Assembly (NCBI RefSeq): GCF_029407905.1
Contig: NC_073626.1
Coordinates: forward strand, 79,573,482 to 79,637,481
DNA from: Bubalus kerabau
Lineage: Eukaryota > Chordata > Mammalia > Artiodactyla > Bovidae
Direction of reading: 5' to 3'
Length of the DNA: 64,000 nt
Under the pieces are notes generated by a model. The model saw only the letters and a list, made by a program, of their open reading frames with translations, was not told where the DNA came from and searched no databases. This document shows positions 1-12,565 of the stretch, one piece after another (position 1 is the stretch's first letter; every line of letters starts with the position of its first letter). A program made the position numbers and the translations under genes.

Positions 1-51
1 GCTCTGGATCAGAAAAGAGTTAATAATATTTAAATACTAACATTTATTGCA

Positions 52-262
52 TGCTAAATCGCTTCAGTCATGTCCAGCTCTTTGTGATCCTGTAGACTGT
101 AATCTGCTAGGCTCTTCTGTTCCTGGGATTCTCCAGGCAAGAACACTGGAGTGGGTTGCTGTGCCCTCCTCCAGGGGATCTTTCCAACCCAGGGATAGAA
201 ACTGCATCTCTTACATCTCCTGTATTGGCAGGTGGGTTCTATACTACTAGCTTCACCTGGGA
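52..262 (-). repeat. Bov-tA SINE
   Basis: Ruminant tRNA-Glu-derived SINE in minus orientation: Bov-A body ('CAGGCAAGAACACTGGAGTG') then a degraded tRNA-like head ending near 262. Flanked by related copies of ACTAACATTTATT, a target-site duplication. Confidence 0.85.
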
Positions 263-2479
263 AAATACTACTAACATTTATTAAATGCTTACAATGTAGT
301 AGGCACTATGGTAAATGTGTAGAATGAATTGTTTAATACAACACTGTGAGCCATGTCTCCAGTTCACTAAGAAAAAAAATGGTGGCAGAGTATACAGGCC
401 TATGGCCAAAGGTCAGATACCCACCGTGCAAAGCATGGAGCAGTGATGCTGAGAGAGCCCATCAACTAGGATGGCCTAATTATAGATTTTGTGGTTATTT
501 CAGGGTTTCTGGTCATATTCAAGGAAGACCACTGAGTAATTGAGGGGACTGCTGCCTGGCCAAACTGATTGAACCCAATTGATTTTAGATGATGTCTGAA
601 TTTTTTAGTCATTTACACACCAAACCAGGTCAACTGCACACAGTTTCCATTGATTACCCAGCAATCATTATCCTTGTGACTAAGCCAAATCTAATCATCT
701 GGAAAACAGTTGATCTGGGTTTTATGTAACTTGAACTGTCCTTATGAAATGTAAAGAATGGAACCACTCTACTAAATGCTCCTCTCCCACTTCCAACTCT
801 CCAGTAAAGTTAAGTGACATTTTATTTAGTTTACTGACATCTCACATGTGCAAGCCAGTAAAGTTCACAATTGTTTCTCCACACAGCTGTGGTTTACAGC
901 GTCTCTTCGCACACAACACGCTGGCTCCAGAGCAAAATGATTAACTTTTATATGCTTCTAACATATGGGCCAGACTGTTAGAAGCTGGTCTTGTGTTCTA
1001 AAGAGAAAAATACAGTTTTTATTAACATGACCCAAATTCCTGGGAAAAAAGCATTAAGTTGTGATCCATTTCTCAGCAGGGAGATTATAATTATGATGGC
1101 TTTGTTTCTAACTCACTTGATTTGGTGCCTCGAGTTATCTTCCAGTAATTTGAGGGGTGAGGGAAGATGAACTGAAAGCCCCATTATAAAGAGATTTTGA
1201 ATTAATAAACTATAAATGGCCTTGAGACTTTTCCTCAATATGAGCTATGAAATAAATGCAAAGAACCTTTCATCTTAAATGGGAACATATTTCTTCTCTA
1301 TGAATGAGAAGGAATGCTGGTGAGAGAAGCAGAATTTGTTTTTCTTGCATTTTTGACCATTTGAAAAATCAAAGCTGCCATATTTGCTGTGCTTCCCAAG
1401 ATCATTACAGAAATAAAATGGCCCTAAATTGTACTGCCCCTTAAAAATAAAATGTGCATTCACTGTCACAAGTGGGAGCTATGAGAGAAGTAGTATATTA
1501 AAATAGACTGAGGAAAGATAGTGGATCTGATTCACAACAGATACTTTCCCAATATGAGAGCCATTATATTATAACGCATCAGAGAAGGTTATTTTAGTTT
1601 TTGTTTTTCAAGGACATAGTAGGAACAGGGTCCCTAGAGCTAGGAAAGTATGAGAAACTTTTGGAAATGGATTTAAGAGCCACACTGGAAGATTGCCCTG
1701 GAAAAGAAAGACTCAGGGAGAAAATGTTCCGAACAGCATTGCCTCATTGAGTGCTACTTGACTCTTGATCCTCAAGATGCTTTTTGAAGCATCTTACTGG
1801 TTTCGGAAGATCTATACATGGGAGCCATCTCTCGGTATTTCTGCAATAAAGACACTTATTGGAATTTCATACTTAGTATTCCCCACACTTTCTACCATGG
1901 AAATTTCTTCACATCACACCTCATCACATCTCACAAACCTAAGTTTTATGAAACACATGTTGGAAAACATTGCTCTTGATGCTGATAATATGGGACCTTT
2001 CTATCTCTGCAAAGAGAGCCACGGGAACTTTTAACAGGCTTGTGCTGGAGCTCTGCAAATCCAGAACAATGACTTTTCTCACACACTGGGAAATAGGCTG
2101 AAGTATGAATGTAATAAAATATTACTTTATGAAGAAAGAAGTATTTATTTTCTTTGGAAGGACCAGCAAGAAGAAGGGCTCTTTGGCATTTCTTCAGTTC
2201 TCTTTGAGGGCAGAAATGAGGCGCATCTGTGGCCAGGGCAGCAGCTCTCTGAAGCCACGTTATTCAATGTAGTGGCTGCAATAAACACGAACTCTGTGGC
2301 TCGTCCGAAATGAGATGCACCATGAGCAAAAAATACACACCAGACTTCAAAGACTTAGTAAAACAGAAAAAGTAAGGCATCTCAATAATTTTATATTGAT
2401 TACAATGTTGAATGATAATATTTTGATATGATGAGTAAAGATATATTAGTAAAATTAATGTTTTCTGTTCTGTAGACTA

Positions 2480-2862
2480 AATGTTTGTGTCCCCCGTCCC
2501 CTACACACACAAATTCATACACTAAATCCGGGCCTCTAATGTGATGATATTTGGCGGTGGGGCCTTTGGGAGTTAATTAGGTGATTCGCAGAAGCAGAGC
2601 CCTCCTCAATAAGATCTGTTTCCTCATAAAAGAGGCTCTAGAGAGTTCCTTCACCCCTTCGGCCATCTGAAGACACAGTGAGAAGACAGCCAACTATGAA
2701 CCAGGACATGATCCCTCGTCAACCATAAACTCTGTTGGTGGCTTGATCTTAGACTTTTCACCCCCTGGAACTGTGAGAACTAAATTTCTGCTGTTTATTA
2801 GCCACCCGGTCTCTAATATTTTGTTACAGCAGCCCAAATGGACTAAGGCATGTTTCTTTTTA
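2480..2862 (+). repeat. Old LTR-like interspersed repeat (MaLR type?)
   Basis: Contains the widespread mammalian pattern 'GGTGGGGCCTTTGGGAG ... GAACTGTGAGAACTAAATTTC ... GCAGCCCAAATGGACTAAG'. I associate this with MaLR-class LTRs, but the exact family is uncertain. No coding capacity. Confidence 0.5.
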
Positions 2863-2969
2863 CTTTTTAAAATGTGGCTCCTATAACATTTTCTTTCCCA
2901 CTGGACAGCATGGTGCAATAGACCAAAGAACAGAAGAGAGCCCAGTGAGAGCTTTCAAACCACAGTGAA

Positions 2970-3176
2970 AAAAAGGGAAGTCGTTCAGTCGTGTCCAACT
3001 CTTTGCAACCCCATGGACTGTAGCCCACCAGGCTCCTCCATCCATGGGATTTTCCAGGCAAGAATACTGGAGTGGGTTGCCATTTCCTTCTCCAGGAGAT
3101 CTACCTGACCCAGGACTGAACCCAGGTCTCCCTCATTGTAGGCAGACTCTTTATGGCCTGAGCCACCAGGGAAGTC
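2970..3176 (-). repeat. Bov-tA SINE
   Basis: Body and tRNA-like head in minus orientation. Flanked by CAAACCACA on both sides (about 2956 and 3177), a target-site duplication. Confidence 0.85.
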
Positions 3177-3405
3177 AAACCACAATAACTGCAGACAAAA
3201 TCTGGCCAAGGAGTCACTAGAGGTTGGTCTGTTTGATCTTAAGCTTCCTTCTAATAGAGGGGTTCTTCTTCATGCAAAGCTTTCACTTTGCAGATGGGAA
3301 GCTTGTTCAGAGAACTGAATTAAACTCATTGGATGCCAAGTATCAACTCAGGTGGAGCTCAGCTTGTCTACTGACTTACAATCCATGGCTTGTTACTCCA
3401 TCACA

Positions 3406-3694
3406 GCTGCTGCTGCTGCTGCTGCTGCTGCTAAGTCGCTTCAGTCATGTTTGATTCTGTGTGACCCCAGAGATGGCACCCCACCAGGCTCAGCCGTCCC
3501 TGGGATTCTCCAGGCAAGAATACTGGAGTGGGTTGCCATTTCCTTCTCCAAAGCATGAAAGTGAAAAGTGAAAGTGAAGTCGCTCAGTCGTGTCCGACTC
3601 TTCATGACCCCATGGACTGCAGCCTACCAGGCTCCTCTGTCTATGGAATTTTTCCAGGCAACAGTACTGGAGTTGGGTGCCATTGCCTTCTCCA
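3406..3694 (-). repeat. Bov-A2 SINE
   Basis: Dimeric Bov-A2: GCT-repeat tail, then two related units each with 'TCCAGGCAAGAATACTGGAG'. Flanked by CACAGCTG. Confidence 0.85.
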
Positions 3695-5169
3695 CACAGC
3701 TGATAGGGTAGAACAAACTGCAGGTAGACTTTTTAAAAGGAAAGAAAATTTTAAGCTGCTTACATGTGAACAAAGAGACAAATGAATAAACAAGCAAAAA
3801 GAAAAACAGTACTTGGAGAATACAACTCAAAACCTGAAGGCATTCAGGGAAAAGGAAAACAAAAGAATTTCAAGAGATGCTCTCTTCCTCCCACAACCAT
3901 ATCACACACCCATTTTGTCCTCAACAAGTCTAACAAAGACAACCAGTGATTCTTCTAGACAAGGACTGAAAACCATTAACAAAGGGAGATGTAGGAAGGT
4001 GTGAAGTCTCTCCTGGGATGGTTCAGCTGCTGCCAGGACCCTCTGTAAAGGGTAGAAGGGGACACTGTTCCTCATGGAAACTGACAGCAGAGGCCTTCTG
4101 TTTTCCAGCCGGCTGTGGCAGCAATAGAAGGGAGTGTGACTTCACACGCACCCAGAGTCCCTGGGGCAGCGAGGTTTCTAAGAGAAAACATGGATCTCGT
4201 GCTTCCCAGCAAAGTACACTTTGTGCTTTAAGCATGAGTGTGCTGCTTGCTTCTGGGAAAGCCCTACCCTGCCCACTCCACATAAGGAAAGGGGCTGGCA
4301 ATCAATCTCAGATGCTGGATGTAACTACAAGTCTATCTGCACTTCTCTAGAACCTGAGTCCTAACAGGGCATCACACTTGTCTCTCCAGATTCCAAATCC
4401 AGAGTCTAGATGGAGCTCTGAATTTTACAACTTGTTAAAACAAATCTCTCACGCTGGTGGGCTCCCTGTCAGCACCATAAATCAGGACGACTCACACACA
4501 TTTCTGATGTGTTTCAAGTGCTCTCAAGACCATGAGGGAAATCCATTCTCAAAGTACACTCCCTGCCTGAACAGACAGACTCTCCTGAGCATCTCCCATG
4601 TGCCCAGCACCTCTCCAGGAGTTAGAAAGAGGAGCCTACTAAATGGACAAAATCCTATCCTCATGAAACTTACACCCAGGGATTTCAGTGTATTGGGGAT
4701 AAACAATAAACAGCTCCACTTTTCCCTGTTACTTCCCCATCCATGCTGTTACCTCTCCTTTCTTTGAGGATGGCAGCTCCCTTAACTATATTTTAGCTCC
4801 ACTTCACAGATTTTCTGTTATTAGAGATTACTTTTGGACTTGAAGATTCCTTCTTATTTGTTTTTGACCTTTAAAATCACCTCAAGTCAAAGCTTTTTTT
4901 CCCACTGCCCCTTTCCCTCCAGGCTGGATACCTCCAGGACTTGAAGGAGGCCTGTCTCCCATACGTCTGCTCTGGACTGGCTGCTCTGGTGCGGGAGGAG
5001 AGAGGAAGGAAAGGAGAGCAGGCAGAGCTCTCTTTCTCTGACTGGGTGAGGCTGTAAACTCTCTCTGGTTAAACAGAATAGTCCCTGGGCTTTGTAGGAA
5101 AAAGTGGTGGCCTCACATGCCCCCTGGTAAGGGGGCACATATAGAACAGCTCCTGCAACAATTAGTGAT

Positions 5170-5300
5170 TCTGCTGCTGCTGCTAAGTTGCTTCAGTCGT
5201 GTCCGACTCTGTGCGACCCCATAGACGGCAGCCCACCAGGCTCCTCTGTCCATGGGATTTTCCAGGCAAGAGTACTGGAGTGGGTTGCCATTGCCTTCTC
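5170..5300 (-). repeat. Bov-A SINE monomer
   Basis: Single Bov-A unit with GCT tail. Exact 11-base target-site duplication CAATTAGTGAT at 5159-5169 and 5301-5311. Confidence 0.9.
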
Positions 5301-5330
5301 CAATTAGTGATCTGCTATGGGCTAAATTGT

Positions 5331-5592
5331 TGGCACCCCACTCCAGTACTCTTGCCTGGAAAACCCCATGGATGGAGGAGCCTGGTGGGCTGCCGTCCAT
5401 GGGGTCGCTAAGAGTCAAAACATGACTGAGTGACTTCACTTTCACTTTTCACTTTCATGCATTGGAGAAGGACATGGCAACCCACTCCAGTGTTCTTGCC
5501 TGGAGAATCCCAGGGACGGGGGAGCCTGGTGGGCTGCCATCTATGCGGTCGCACAGAGTCGGACATGACTGAAGTGACTTAGCAGCAGCAGC
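5331..5592 (+). repeat. Bov-A2 SINE
   Basis: Dimeric Bov-A2 in plus orientation, ending in an AGC tail. Exact 14-base target-site duplication ATGGGCTAAATTGT at 5317-5330 and 5593-5606. It lies opposite in direction to the neighbour at 5170. Confidence 0.92.
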
Positions 5593-5985
5593 ATGGGCTA
5601 AATTGTAGCCCCCCTCCCCCGCACTGAATTCATATGTTCAAGTCCTAACGCTCAGTCCCCGGAAGGTGACCACCTTTGGACATAGAACCTTTAAAAGGTG
5701 ATTCAGGGCAAATGAAGTCATACAGGTGGGTCTCAATCCAAGATGACCGGCATCCTTATAAGAAGAGGACACAGACAGTGTACACACAGACCAAGGCGTG
5801 ACCATGTGAGAGCCCTGAGAAGGCAGCAAACTACAAGCCAAAGAGAGAGGTCTCAGAAGAAACCAAACCTGCACACATCTTGATCGTGAACATCTACCCT
5901 CCACAATTGTGAGACAGTACCTTTAAGTCACGTTTTGTCTGTGGTGCCCCATTATGTCAGCCCTAGGAAACCAACACAGATTAGA
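5593..5985 (+). repeat. Old LTR-like interspersed repeat, split by Bov-A2
   Basis: Same broad family as 2480-2862: '...CATCCTTATAAGAAGAGGACAC...' and a terminal 'GTGAGACAGTACCTTTAAGTC'. Its first bases were duplicated by the adjacent Bov-A2 insertion. Confidence 0.5.
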
Positions 5986-6039
5986 AGTCAAGAATTGGAT
6001 TTTACCTTTAGATTTTCTACCATGCAGGAGTTAGTGAGT

Positions 6040-6500
6040 TATTTGACAAATATTTACTAGGACTCACTATGCATTAGGAAAGGAGGGTAGGGGGCAGGTC
6101 ATAGAAGAGAGACAGACAAGATTATGTCAGCTCCTGATGGAGACAGTTAAACGGGGTGTCATGACAGAGTGGGTGGGGAAGCACGGGGCTATCATCCATT
6201 GGGTAGACAGAGGAGGCCTCTCTTTGGTAGGGACGTTTAAGCTAAATTCTGTATCACAAGGATAGATCTGTAAAGATCTGGGCAAAGAATGTCCCAGGCA
6301 GAGTGAGCAGTGGGTGCTGAGTCAGGAAAAGGCTTGGACTATCTGAGGAACAGAATGAAGGCAGAGAGGGAGGGAAAGAGTTCAAGAAGATGGGGACTTT
6401 ATGTTAAGAGTTTCAGGTAAGCAAAGGAGTCTGGATTTTATTTTAGGTGTGATGAGGAGCCATGGGAGGCTTTAAGCAGGGTGGTGACATGATCAAATTT
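6040..6500. repeat. Old mammalian repeat, family unsure
   Basis: Contains the frequent pattern 'GGAGGCTTTAAGCAGGGTGGTGACATGATC' (split here over adjacent words) and 'CCAGGCAGAGTGAGCAG'. It resembles old mammalian interspersed repeats; assignment is low-confidence. Confidence 0.35.
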
Positions 6501-6589
6501 CTATTTCTAGAAAAACGACTGTTTAGCTGTCAGGCTGGGTGAGGAGAGAGCAGAAGCAGAGTTTGGTTAGGAGATGCAGGAGAGAGGGG

Positions 6590-6840
6590 CTGTAGAGGCA
6601 CTGCCTTGCTCTCTGACTTCATCTTCACCTGACATTCTCTGTGTGACTCTGTCCAAATTTTCCTTTTTAATAAGGACACCAGTCATACTGGCATAGGGCC
6701 CATCTTGGTGACTCCATTTTACCTCGATTGCTTCTGCAAGGGCCCTATTTCCAAACAGAGTCACATCCTGATGAACTAGGAGTTTGGATTTCAACATACA
6801 TATTTTGGGCGAGGGAAACACAATTCAACCCATAACAAGC
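6590..6840 (-). repeat. Old LTR-like repeat fragment
   Basis: Minus-strand fragment ending in 'CACAATTCAACCCATAACA', the usual edge of the same LTR-like family seen at 5593. Confidence 0.4.
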
Positions 6841-7062
6841 AGTCAAAAAGACAGAAGATACTATGTTGATGAGGATGACCACATTAAGAGGAATAAATAG
6901 CTGATGTAGAAGAGAGGAGGAATAATTGCGGAATGAAAGCCCTTGTGAAGGTGAGGAAGGGAATGAAGAGGCAAACAGAGAGTCGCTTGTAATGAGAGTA
7001 AGGATGGTTCAGTCATTTAGATTAGCAGGAAAACAAAATGGGAATAGATGCAGGAAGATGGG

Positions 7063-7440
7063 TAGATTTGGTTCAACCATCCATTCATTTACTCAGCAAA
7101 TACATAGGGAGTGGCTACCATATACTAGATATTGCTAAAACTTTGAAGAGACAGTAAGGGACAAACCAGACAAAATTCCTGCTATCTGGAAACTTACTTT
7201 ATACTGGAGGAAGACAGACAATAAACAAGTAAATTATATATAGTAAGTTAGGTTGTGATAAGTGCTAAGGAAAAAGATAAAACAGGAAATTGATTTATAA
7301 GTATTCAGTAGGTTGAAATTTTTTACCAAGGTAGCCAGGGAAAGTAGATTTTGAGAAAAGACCTGAAGAAAGTGCAATGGGTATGGGTATGTCTTGGGGA
7401 AAATATCCACACAGAGGGGATAGCAAGTGAAAGGGCACCT
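7063..7440. repeat. Old mammalian repeat, L2-like
   Basis: Starts with 'CATTCATTTACTCAGCAAATAC' broken over two words and continues with 'GACAGACAATAAACAAGTAA'. Resembles the same old family as 32105-32720. Confidence 0.4.
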
Positions 7441-8650
7441 ACATAATAACCACAGCCAGCGCCATACTTAACGGTGAAAGAGTGGATGCTCTGCCCCAAG
7501 ATCCGGAACAAAGCAAGACGTTTCCTCTCACCCCTTCCATCCAGCTATGTACTGAAAGTCATAGCCAGTCAAACAAGGCAAGAAAAAGAAATGAATGGTG
7601 TAAGATTGGAAAGAAAAACAAAAAAGGGTTCTCATTAGCAGATAACATGACTGTCTATGTAGAAAACCCCAAGAAATCTGCAAAAACAAAATCAAACAGA
7701 ACTCCTAGAACTAACAAGTGAGTTTAGCAAGGTCGTTTAAGACAAGGTCAATCCACAAAATCCTATGGTAGAATAGAACAATGCTGCTGCTACTGCTGCT
7801 AAGTCACTTCAGTCGTGTCTGACTCTGTGCGACCCCATAGACGGCAGCCCACCAGGCTCTCCTGTCCCTGGGATTCTCCAGGCAGGAACACTGGAGTGGG
7901 CTGCCATTGCCTTCTCCAATGCAGGAAAGTGAAAAGTGAAAGTGAAGTCGCTCAGTGGTGTCCAACTCTTAGCGACTTCATGGACTGCAGCCTACCAGGC
8001 TCCTCCGTCCATGGGATTTTCCAGGCAAGAGTACTGGAGTGGGGTGCCGTTGCCTTCTCTGAATAGAACAATACTAGCTCCCAAAACTGAAATACTGAGA
8101 TATAAATCTAACAAAACATGTACAAGATCTGCATGTGAAAACAAAATACTAATTAAAGAAATCAAAGAGAATCCAAATAAACAGACATGGTGTGTTCATA
8201 GATTGAAAGACTCAATGTAGTAAACATAAAAATTCTTCCTGAACTGACCCATAGATTTCACGCAACGGCAATCAGAATCCCAGTAGGCCTTTCTATAGAT
8301 ATAGATACGCTGTTTTTAAAGTTTACATGTAAAGACAAACAAACTGGAATAGCCAAAAATTTTTTGAAAAAGAAGAATAAATCTGAGGCAATCACACTAT
8401 GTGCTCCTAAGATTTACTGTAAAGCTATGAGTGAAGACATTGTGGTATCCATGAGTTAGACACACATACCAATGAAACAGACCCACACACATATAACCAA
8501 TTGGTTTTCGACAAATGTAAAAGCAATCAGTGGAGAAGACAGTCATTTCAATAAATGGTTTTGGAATAACTAGACATACTTATGAAAAAAAAAAAATCTC
8601 TATCTCACACCTTATATAAAAAATAACTCATGCTAGATGTAAACGTAGAA
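7440..8650 (+). repeat. Degraded L1 ORF2 fragment, split by Bov-A2
   Basis: Encodes remnants of the L1 reverse-transcriptase end: 'ADNMTVYVENPKKSAK', later DNA 'GATTGAAAGACTCAATGTAG' and 'CTGGAATAGCCAAAA'. A Bov-A2 interrupts it at 7783-8060. Ends near an A run at 8586. Inactive. Confidence 0.8.
7783..8060 (-). repeat. Bov-A2 SINE nested in L1
   Basis: Dimeric Bov-A2. Exact 12-base target-site duplication GAATAGAACAAT at 7771-7782 and 8061-8072, both of L1 origin. Confidence 0.92.
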
Positions 8651-8851
8651 TGTGAAAGTATTTATTGAGCATCTGTTCACACAGAGCTCCACATAGACTC
8701 CTTGGGGCACCCTGGTTCTCTCTAATTAGTCTTTAACACCCTATTTAAGTTTTCCTTTCTTACCCTAAAGCTGTCCCTGCAGAAGTCCACCTTGCCCCCA
8801 ACCCTGAGCATTTCGGATCAGCATCAGGAGCCCACTATTGTTCTTCCATTT

Positions 8852-9005
8852 GCTTCCCCTTCCCTGTTGGCTCAGCTGGTAAAGAATCCACCTGCAATGC
8901 GGGAGACCTGGGTTCGATCCCAGGGTTGGGAAGATCCCCTGGAGAAGGGAACAGCTACCCACTCCAGTATTCTGGACAACTGAGCAACTTTCACTTCATT
9001 TCACT
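8852..9005 (+). repeat. Truncated Bov-tA SINE
   Basis: tRNA-like head with B-box-like 'GGTTCGATCCC' and a shortened Bov-A body. Confidence 0.8.
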
Positions 9006-9824
9006 TCTCTCTCTGCCCTGAGTCCTTTCCTCTTTGTCCTGTTCACTTATTCACCCCCCTGCCACCTCCCCCTCATTTCCAGGGCTGTACACCCTGGTGC
9101 AGAATGTCTCATTACACCAGACTGTTCAATTTTCTCTAGTCTATTAGGGGGGAAAAAAAATCTCTTCCAAGAAGCCTTTCTTAGTTAAGAGAACTCTTTC
9201 CCTACTCTGACTCATGATATTTCCATGACTTTTCCTTCTATTTTTACCTGTATAGATACAGTGCCTATATGCCCCCCCCACCATTTATTGCTGCACACAG
9301 GATGTTGTGCATCCTTTATACATTTTAGGATTTAGCACTCTTTCTCTGTCAGCCTATTCTGGCTGGGATTTTCTTTTATTCCTTCTAAAAAGCACCTATG
9401 CATAGCACCATATCTATTAATAGAAAGATGATAAATATATATTATCAGTTGACTGAGATGCACTCCCAAATTAGAAGAAAAAGGCAGGTCTCTGTACGAG
9501 GAGGAAATGAGTCAGCAGGGCTCCCTAACAGGGTTGGCTTATTCACACCTTCCTCCATTTCAGGAAGGGCCAAGCACTGTCCATGTCTGTGACTTGGAAC
9601 TTTGTCACTTAGAGTCAGCTCATCTTGCCAGACTCATACGCTGAACTGCCAGAATGGAAAAAGAGCCAGAAGTGGAAAATGAGAACTCTGAGAGATGGTT
9701 ACAAAAAGGCATCCCCTTATGAGCTTAATGCTGTTAATTTGGGGAGTTACAGAATCAGGATCAGGCAATTCAAAGCAAGGATTTCAGCAGGGTATTACAA
9801 AGCTTTGCAGATACAATGCGGGGC

Positions 9825-9841
9825 GGGGGGGGGGGGGGGGG
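9825..9841 (+). repeat. G17 homopolymer
   Basis: Seventeen consecutive G after GGGGC. Could form a G-quadruplex; length is prone to sequencing error. Confidence 0.85.
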
Positions 9842-10899
9842 CTCGTCTTGTCCCCTCTCCAAATTATAAGGGGAGCCAATGAAGTCAAGATAGAATTTAC
9901 CATTGGTTTTTACATGCAAATTCCAAGAGACGAAACCTCAGAACCCTCAGAGAGAAGGCAACAGTAGAAACAAAACTCAGTTCCAGATTTTGAAGCAAAA
10001 CCAGACTCTGAGGCTCAGAGAATAACTCTCTAGTTTTACTCTTGTTTTTTTTTTTCCCTAACTTCTCCAAAGTTCCTAATTCTTTTAAAACCCCAAACTC
10101 CCATTTGAAAATCAAAATTCATGATTCAAAGACAGAAATGGATTTTTCAAGTTCTTTTTGAAACCTCCTCTTCTCTTTCCTCCCCTGAGCCTTTTGAACT
10201 TTTCTCTAGTTTACTTGTAGCAAGTGGAATATTCCCCACACAGGAAAATAGGCCATGAAACCATGTTATAACATCTTTCCTTTTAATGTTTTTCTACCTG
10301 GGTCATTAGTTTGAAAAGTCCCAGCTGAAGGGTTGGAAAGCGGTGTTGCTGCCATAACAGATTTCCACATATAAAGTCTTCAGAGAATTTCTTATCAAAA
10401 GGAAGGATTACAAAGAAAATTTTATCACGTCTGAAGTGGCCAAAGAGTGGTTGCAAAAGCAAAGAGGGGAAGAGAGAGGATCCTTACTGACTACAGCTGC
10501 CTGTTTATCTGATCGTCACTGGGCATCTCAGAACGAGAAGGCACCCATCAGGCAGAGGTGATTCCACACCAGGCACAGCTGGGTGCCCACAGAAACAGCT
10601 GCTGGGAAGGGCACTGCAGCAACCTGGGAGAAGCTGAAGACCCTGAACCTCATGATCTCATGCTCCATGTTTTATAACCTTTTCAGTGAACAGGAAGGTG
10701 GGTACAGCAGAAAGGAAAATGCCAACTGGAGTACTCTCTCTGATTTTATATTATAGTTTTACACAAACACACCCAGAGGTTAATCCTCTTAACCTTGATA
10801 AGAGATTAAACCAAGTGCTGATACTTCTGTTTGAAATGCACGAATGAAGGGATTGTCAACCCGCCCAGCAGTCCCGGGAGAGGAGGCATTTTAAGATAC

Positions 10900-11092
10900 C
10901 ATCTCTTGGCTCAGAGGTTAAAGCATCTGCCTGCAATGCGGGAGACCCGGGTTGGATCCCTGGGTCGGGAAGATCCCCTGGAGAAGGAAATGGTAACCCA
11001 CTCCAGTATTCTTGCCTGGAGAATACTATAGTCCACGGGGTCCCAAAGAGTTGGACACGACTGAGCGACTTCACTTTCACTTTCTCTATCCT
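10900..11092 (+). repeat. Bov-tA SINE
   Basis: Head 'GCTCAGAGGTTAAAGCATCT' followed by a Bov-A body ending 'GACTGAGCGACTTCAC'. Confidence 0.85.
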
Positions 11093-11507
11093 TTGGGGGA
11101 AACAAGTATTATTATGAAATAGATTGCATGTGTAAAAAAGTATCCAAAATACAAACATACAACAAATGAATATTATAAAGCCAATATCCATGTAGTCACC
11201 ACCAAGACCAGGAACCAGAGTATTGCCAAACTCCCCTTGGCAGTCTCTCTTCTTGAAACTGAGGAGCCAAACGCTGGACCTCTTTTTAAAGTTTGGGGTT
11301 AATAGCCTCCAAGGCTTCCAATCTTTGACCTTTCTCCTTCCTCTCTGTAGTTCATCCCCTAAAAGAAATTTGTAAAGTAATTGCCCATAATATCTATGCT
11401 CATTGAACTAATGCCCCCTTTAAGTGTTTCAAGCAGGATAAATAAAAATTTAAATGACCAAGAAAATAGTTTCTCACGCACTGAAAATACTAGCATATTT
11501 TCCTGCA

Positions 11508-11712
11508 AGGGAAGCTCCCTGGTAGCTCCATCAGTAAAGAATCTGCCTACAATGTGAAGGACCCAGGTTTGATTCCTGGGTCAGGAAGATCCTCTGGAGA
11601 AGGGAATAGCAACCCACTCTAGTATTCTTGCCTGGAAAATTCCATGGATAGAGGAGCCTGTTGAGCTACAGTCCATGGGGTTCAAAGAGTCGGACACGAC
11701 TGAACGACTAAC
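11508..11712 (+). repeat. Bov-tA SINE
   Basis: Complete tRNA-like head plus Bov-A body. Near-matching flanks ATATTTTCCTGCAA and ATATTCTCTTGCAA mark an aged target-site duplication. Confidence 0.85.
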
Positions 11713-12546
11713 ACATATATATTCTCTTGCAAAATGCTAGGATGTGTGGGATCTCGCTTCCAGCCCCAATGCTGAGATGGACAGCCATACTGCCCTTCCT
11801 AAAGGGTATGTGCTGGAAATAAGTGTTTGTATTTTTAGCAAACACAATACAACCTTTTCTGTCCAGTTGGGTTTTTCTACTTTCAAGGGATGTAATATAG
11901 TAAAACCAAATAGTATAGAATGCGACACTTTTAAACTTTAGAAGCTTAATGTTCAGACTTTCAACAGAGGATACACAATCTCTTTAAAACTGAGATTTGA
12001 AGGCAAATATTGTCATAATGAGATAAATTAGTGCTCAATTCTAGGTAGAAAATGAAGGTTAAAAAAAAGTTCCAGTTGCTTTTAGGGCAAAGCCACATTA
12101 TATTCCAATTTACTGCCTATACAGTGCCTTATTTATTAGCAACCCTTCAATGAATGTTTGTTGATTGAAGGTATTTTTTCCACGAATAATTCCAGAAAAA
12201 GAAAACAGAATCGTGCTTACTAAAGTTTTCATAATTATACTCAAAATGTGGAGAAAAGAAAAGCTAAGGATTTCAAAAGAAATTATTATGCATAATATAC
12301 AACTCAAGAATACAAGGAAACTTGTCAGGAAAACATGTTTGTTCTCGTCTCAGTTCTCACTTTTGTTTCCTCCAGGTGGTGTAGGGTGCAGTTTCAAGGC
12401 AAGATTCAGAAGAAGTTATAAGACAGGAGGAAAGTTCTTTCAGAGAAAAGCAAAAAGAAGCAGAGGGTATCTCTTTGTTTTTGTTCCTCCCCAGCTTTTA
12501 GGCGATCACGGCCAGCAGTGGCTGCTGCCGAGCATGACTTCTGGCA

Positions 12547-12565
12547 CAGCGCCACCCAGTGGCCA
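12547..12565 (-). promoter_or_regulatory. CTCF-like binding motif
   Basis: On the minus strand the sequence is TGGCCACTGGGTGGCGCTG. Against the commonly used 19-base CTCF consensus (YDRCCASYAGRKGGCRSYV) 18 positions agree; only the A at position 9 is a G. It lies in a small GC-rich island in an otherwise AT-rich intron. Occupancy is inferred, not shown. Confidence 0.6.

Noticed and set aside
3406..3430. CAG/CTG trinucleotide expansions at many sites (also 5170, 33055, 35955, 49816)
   Set aside because: These are the normal AGC tails of Bov-A/Bov-A2 SINEs.
4018..4767. Two adjacent frames of 110 and 129 codons
   Set aside because: No recognised domain, opposite strand also open, so likely chance.
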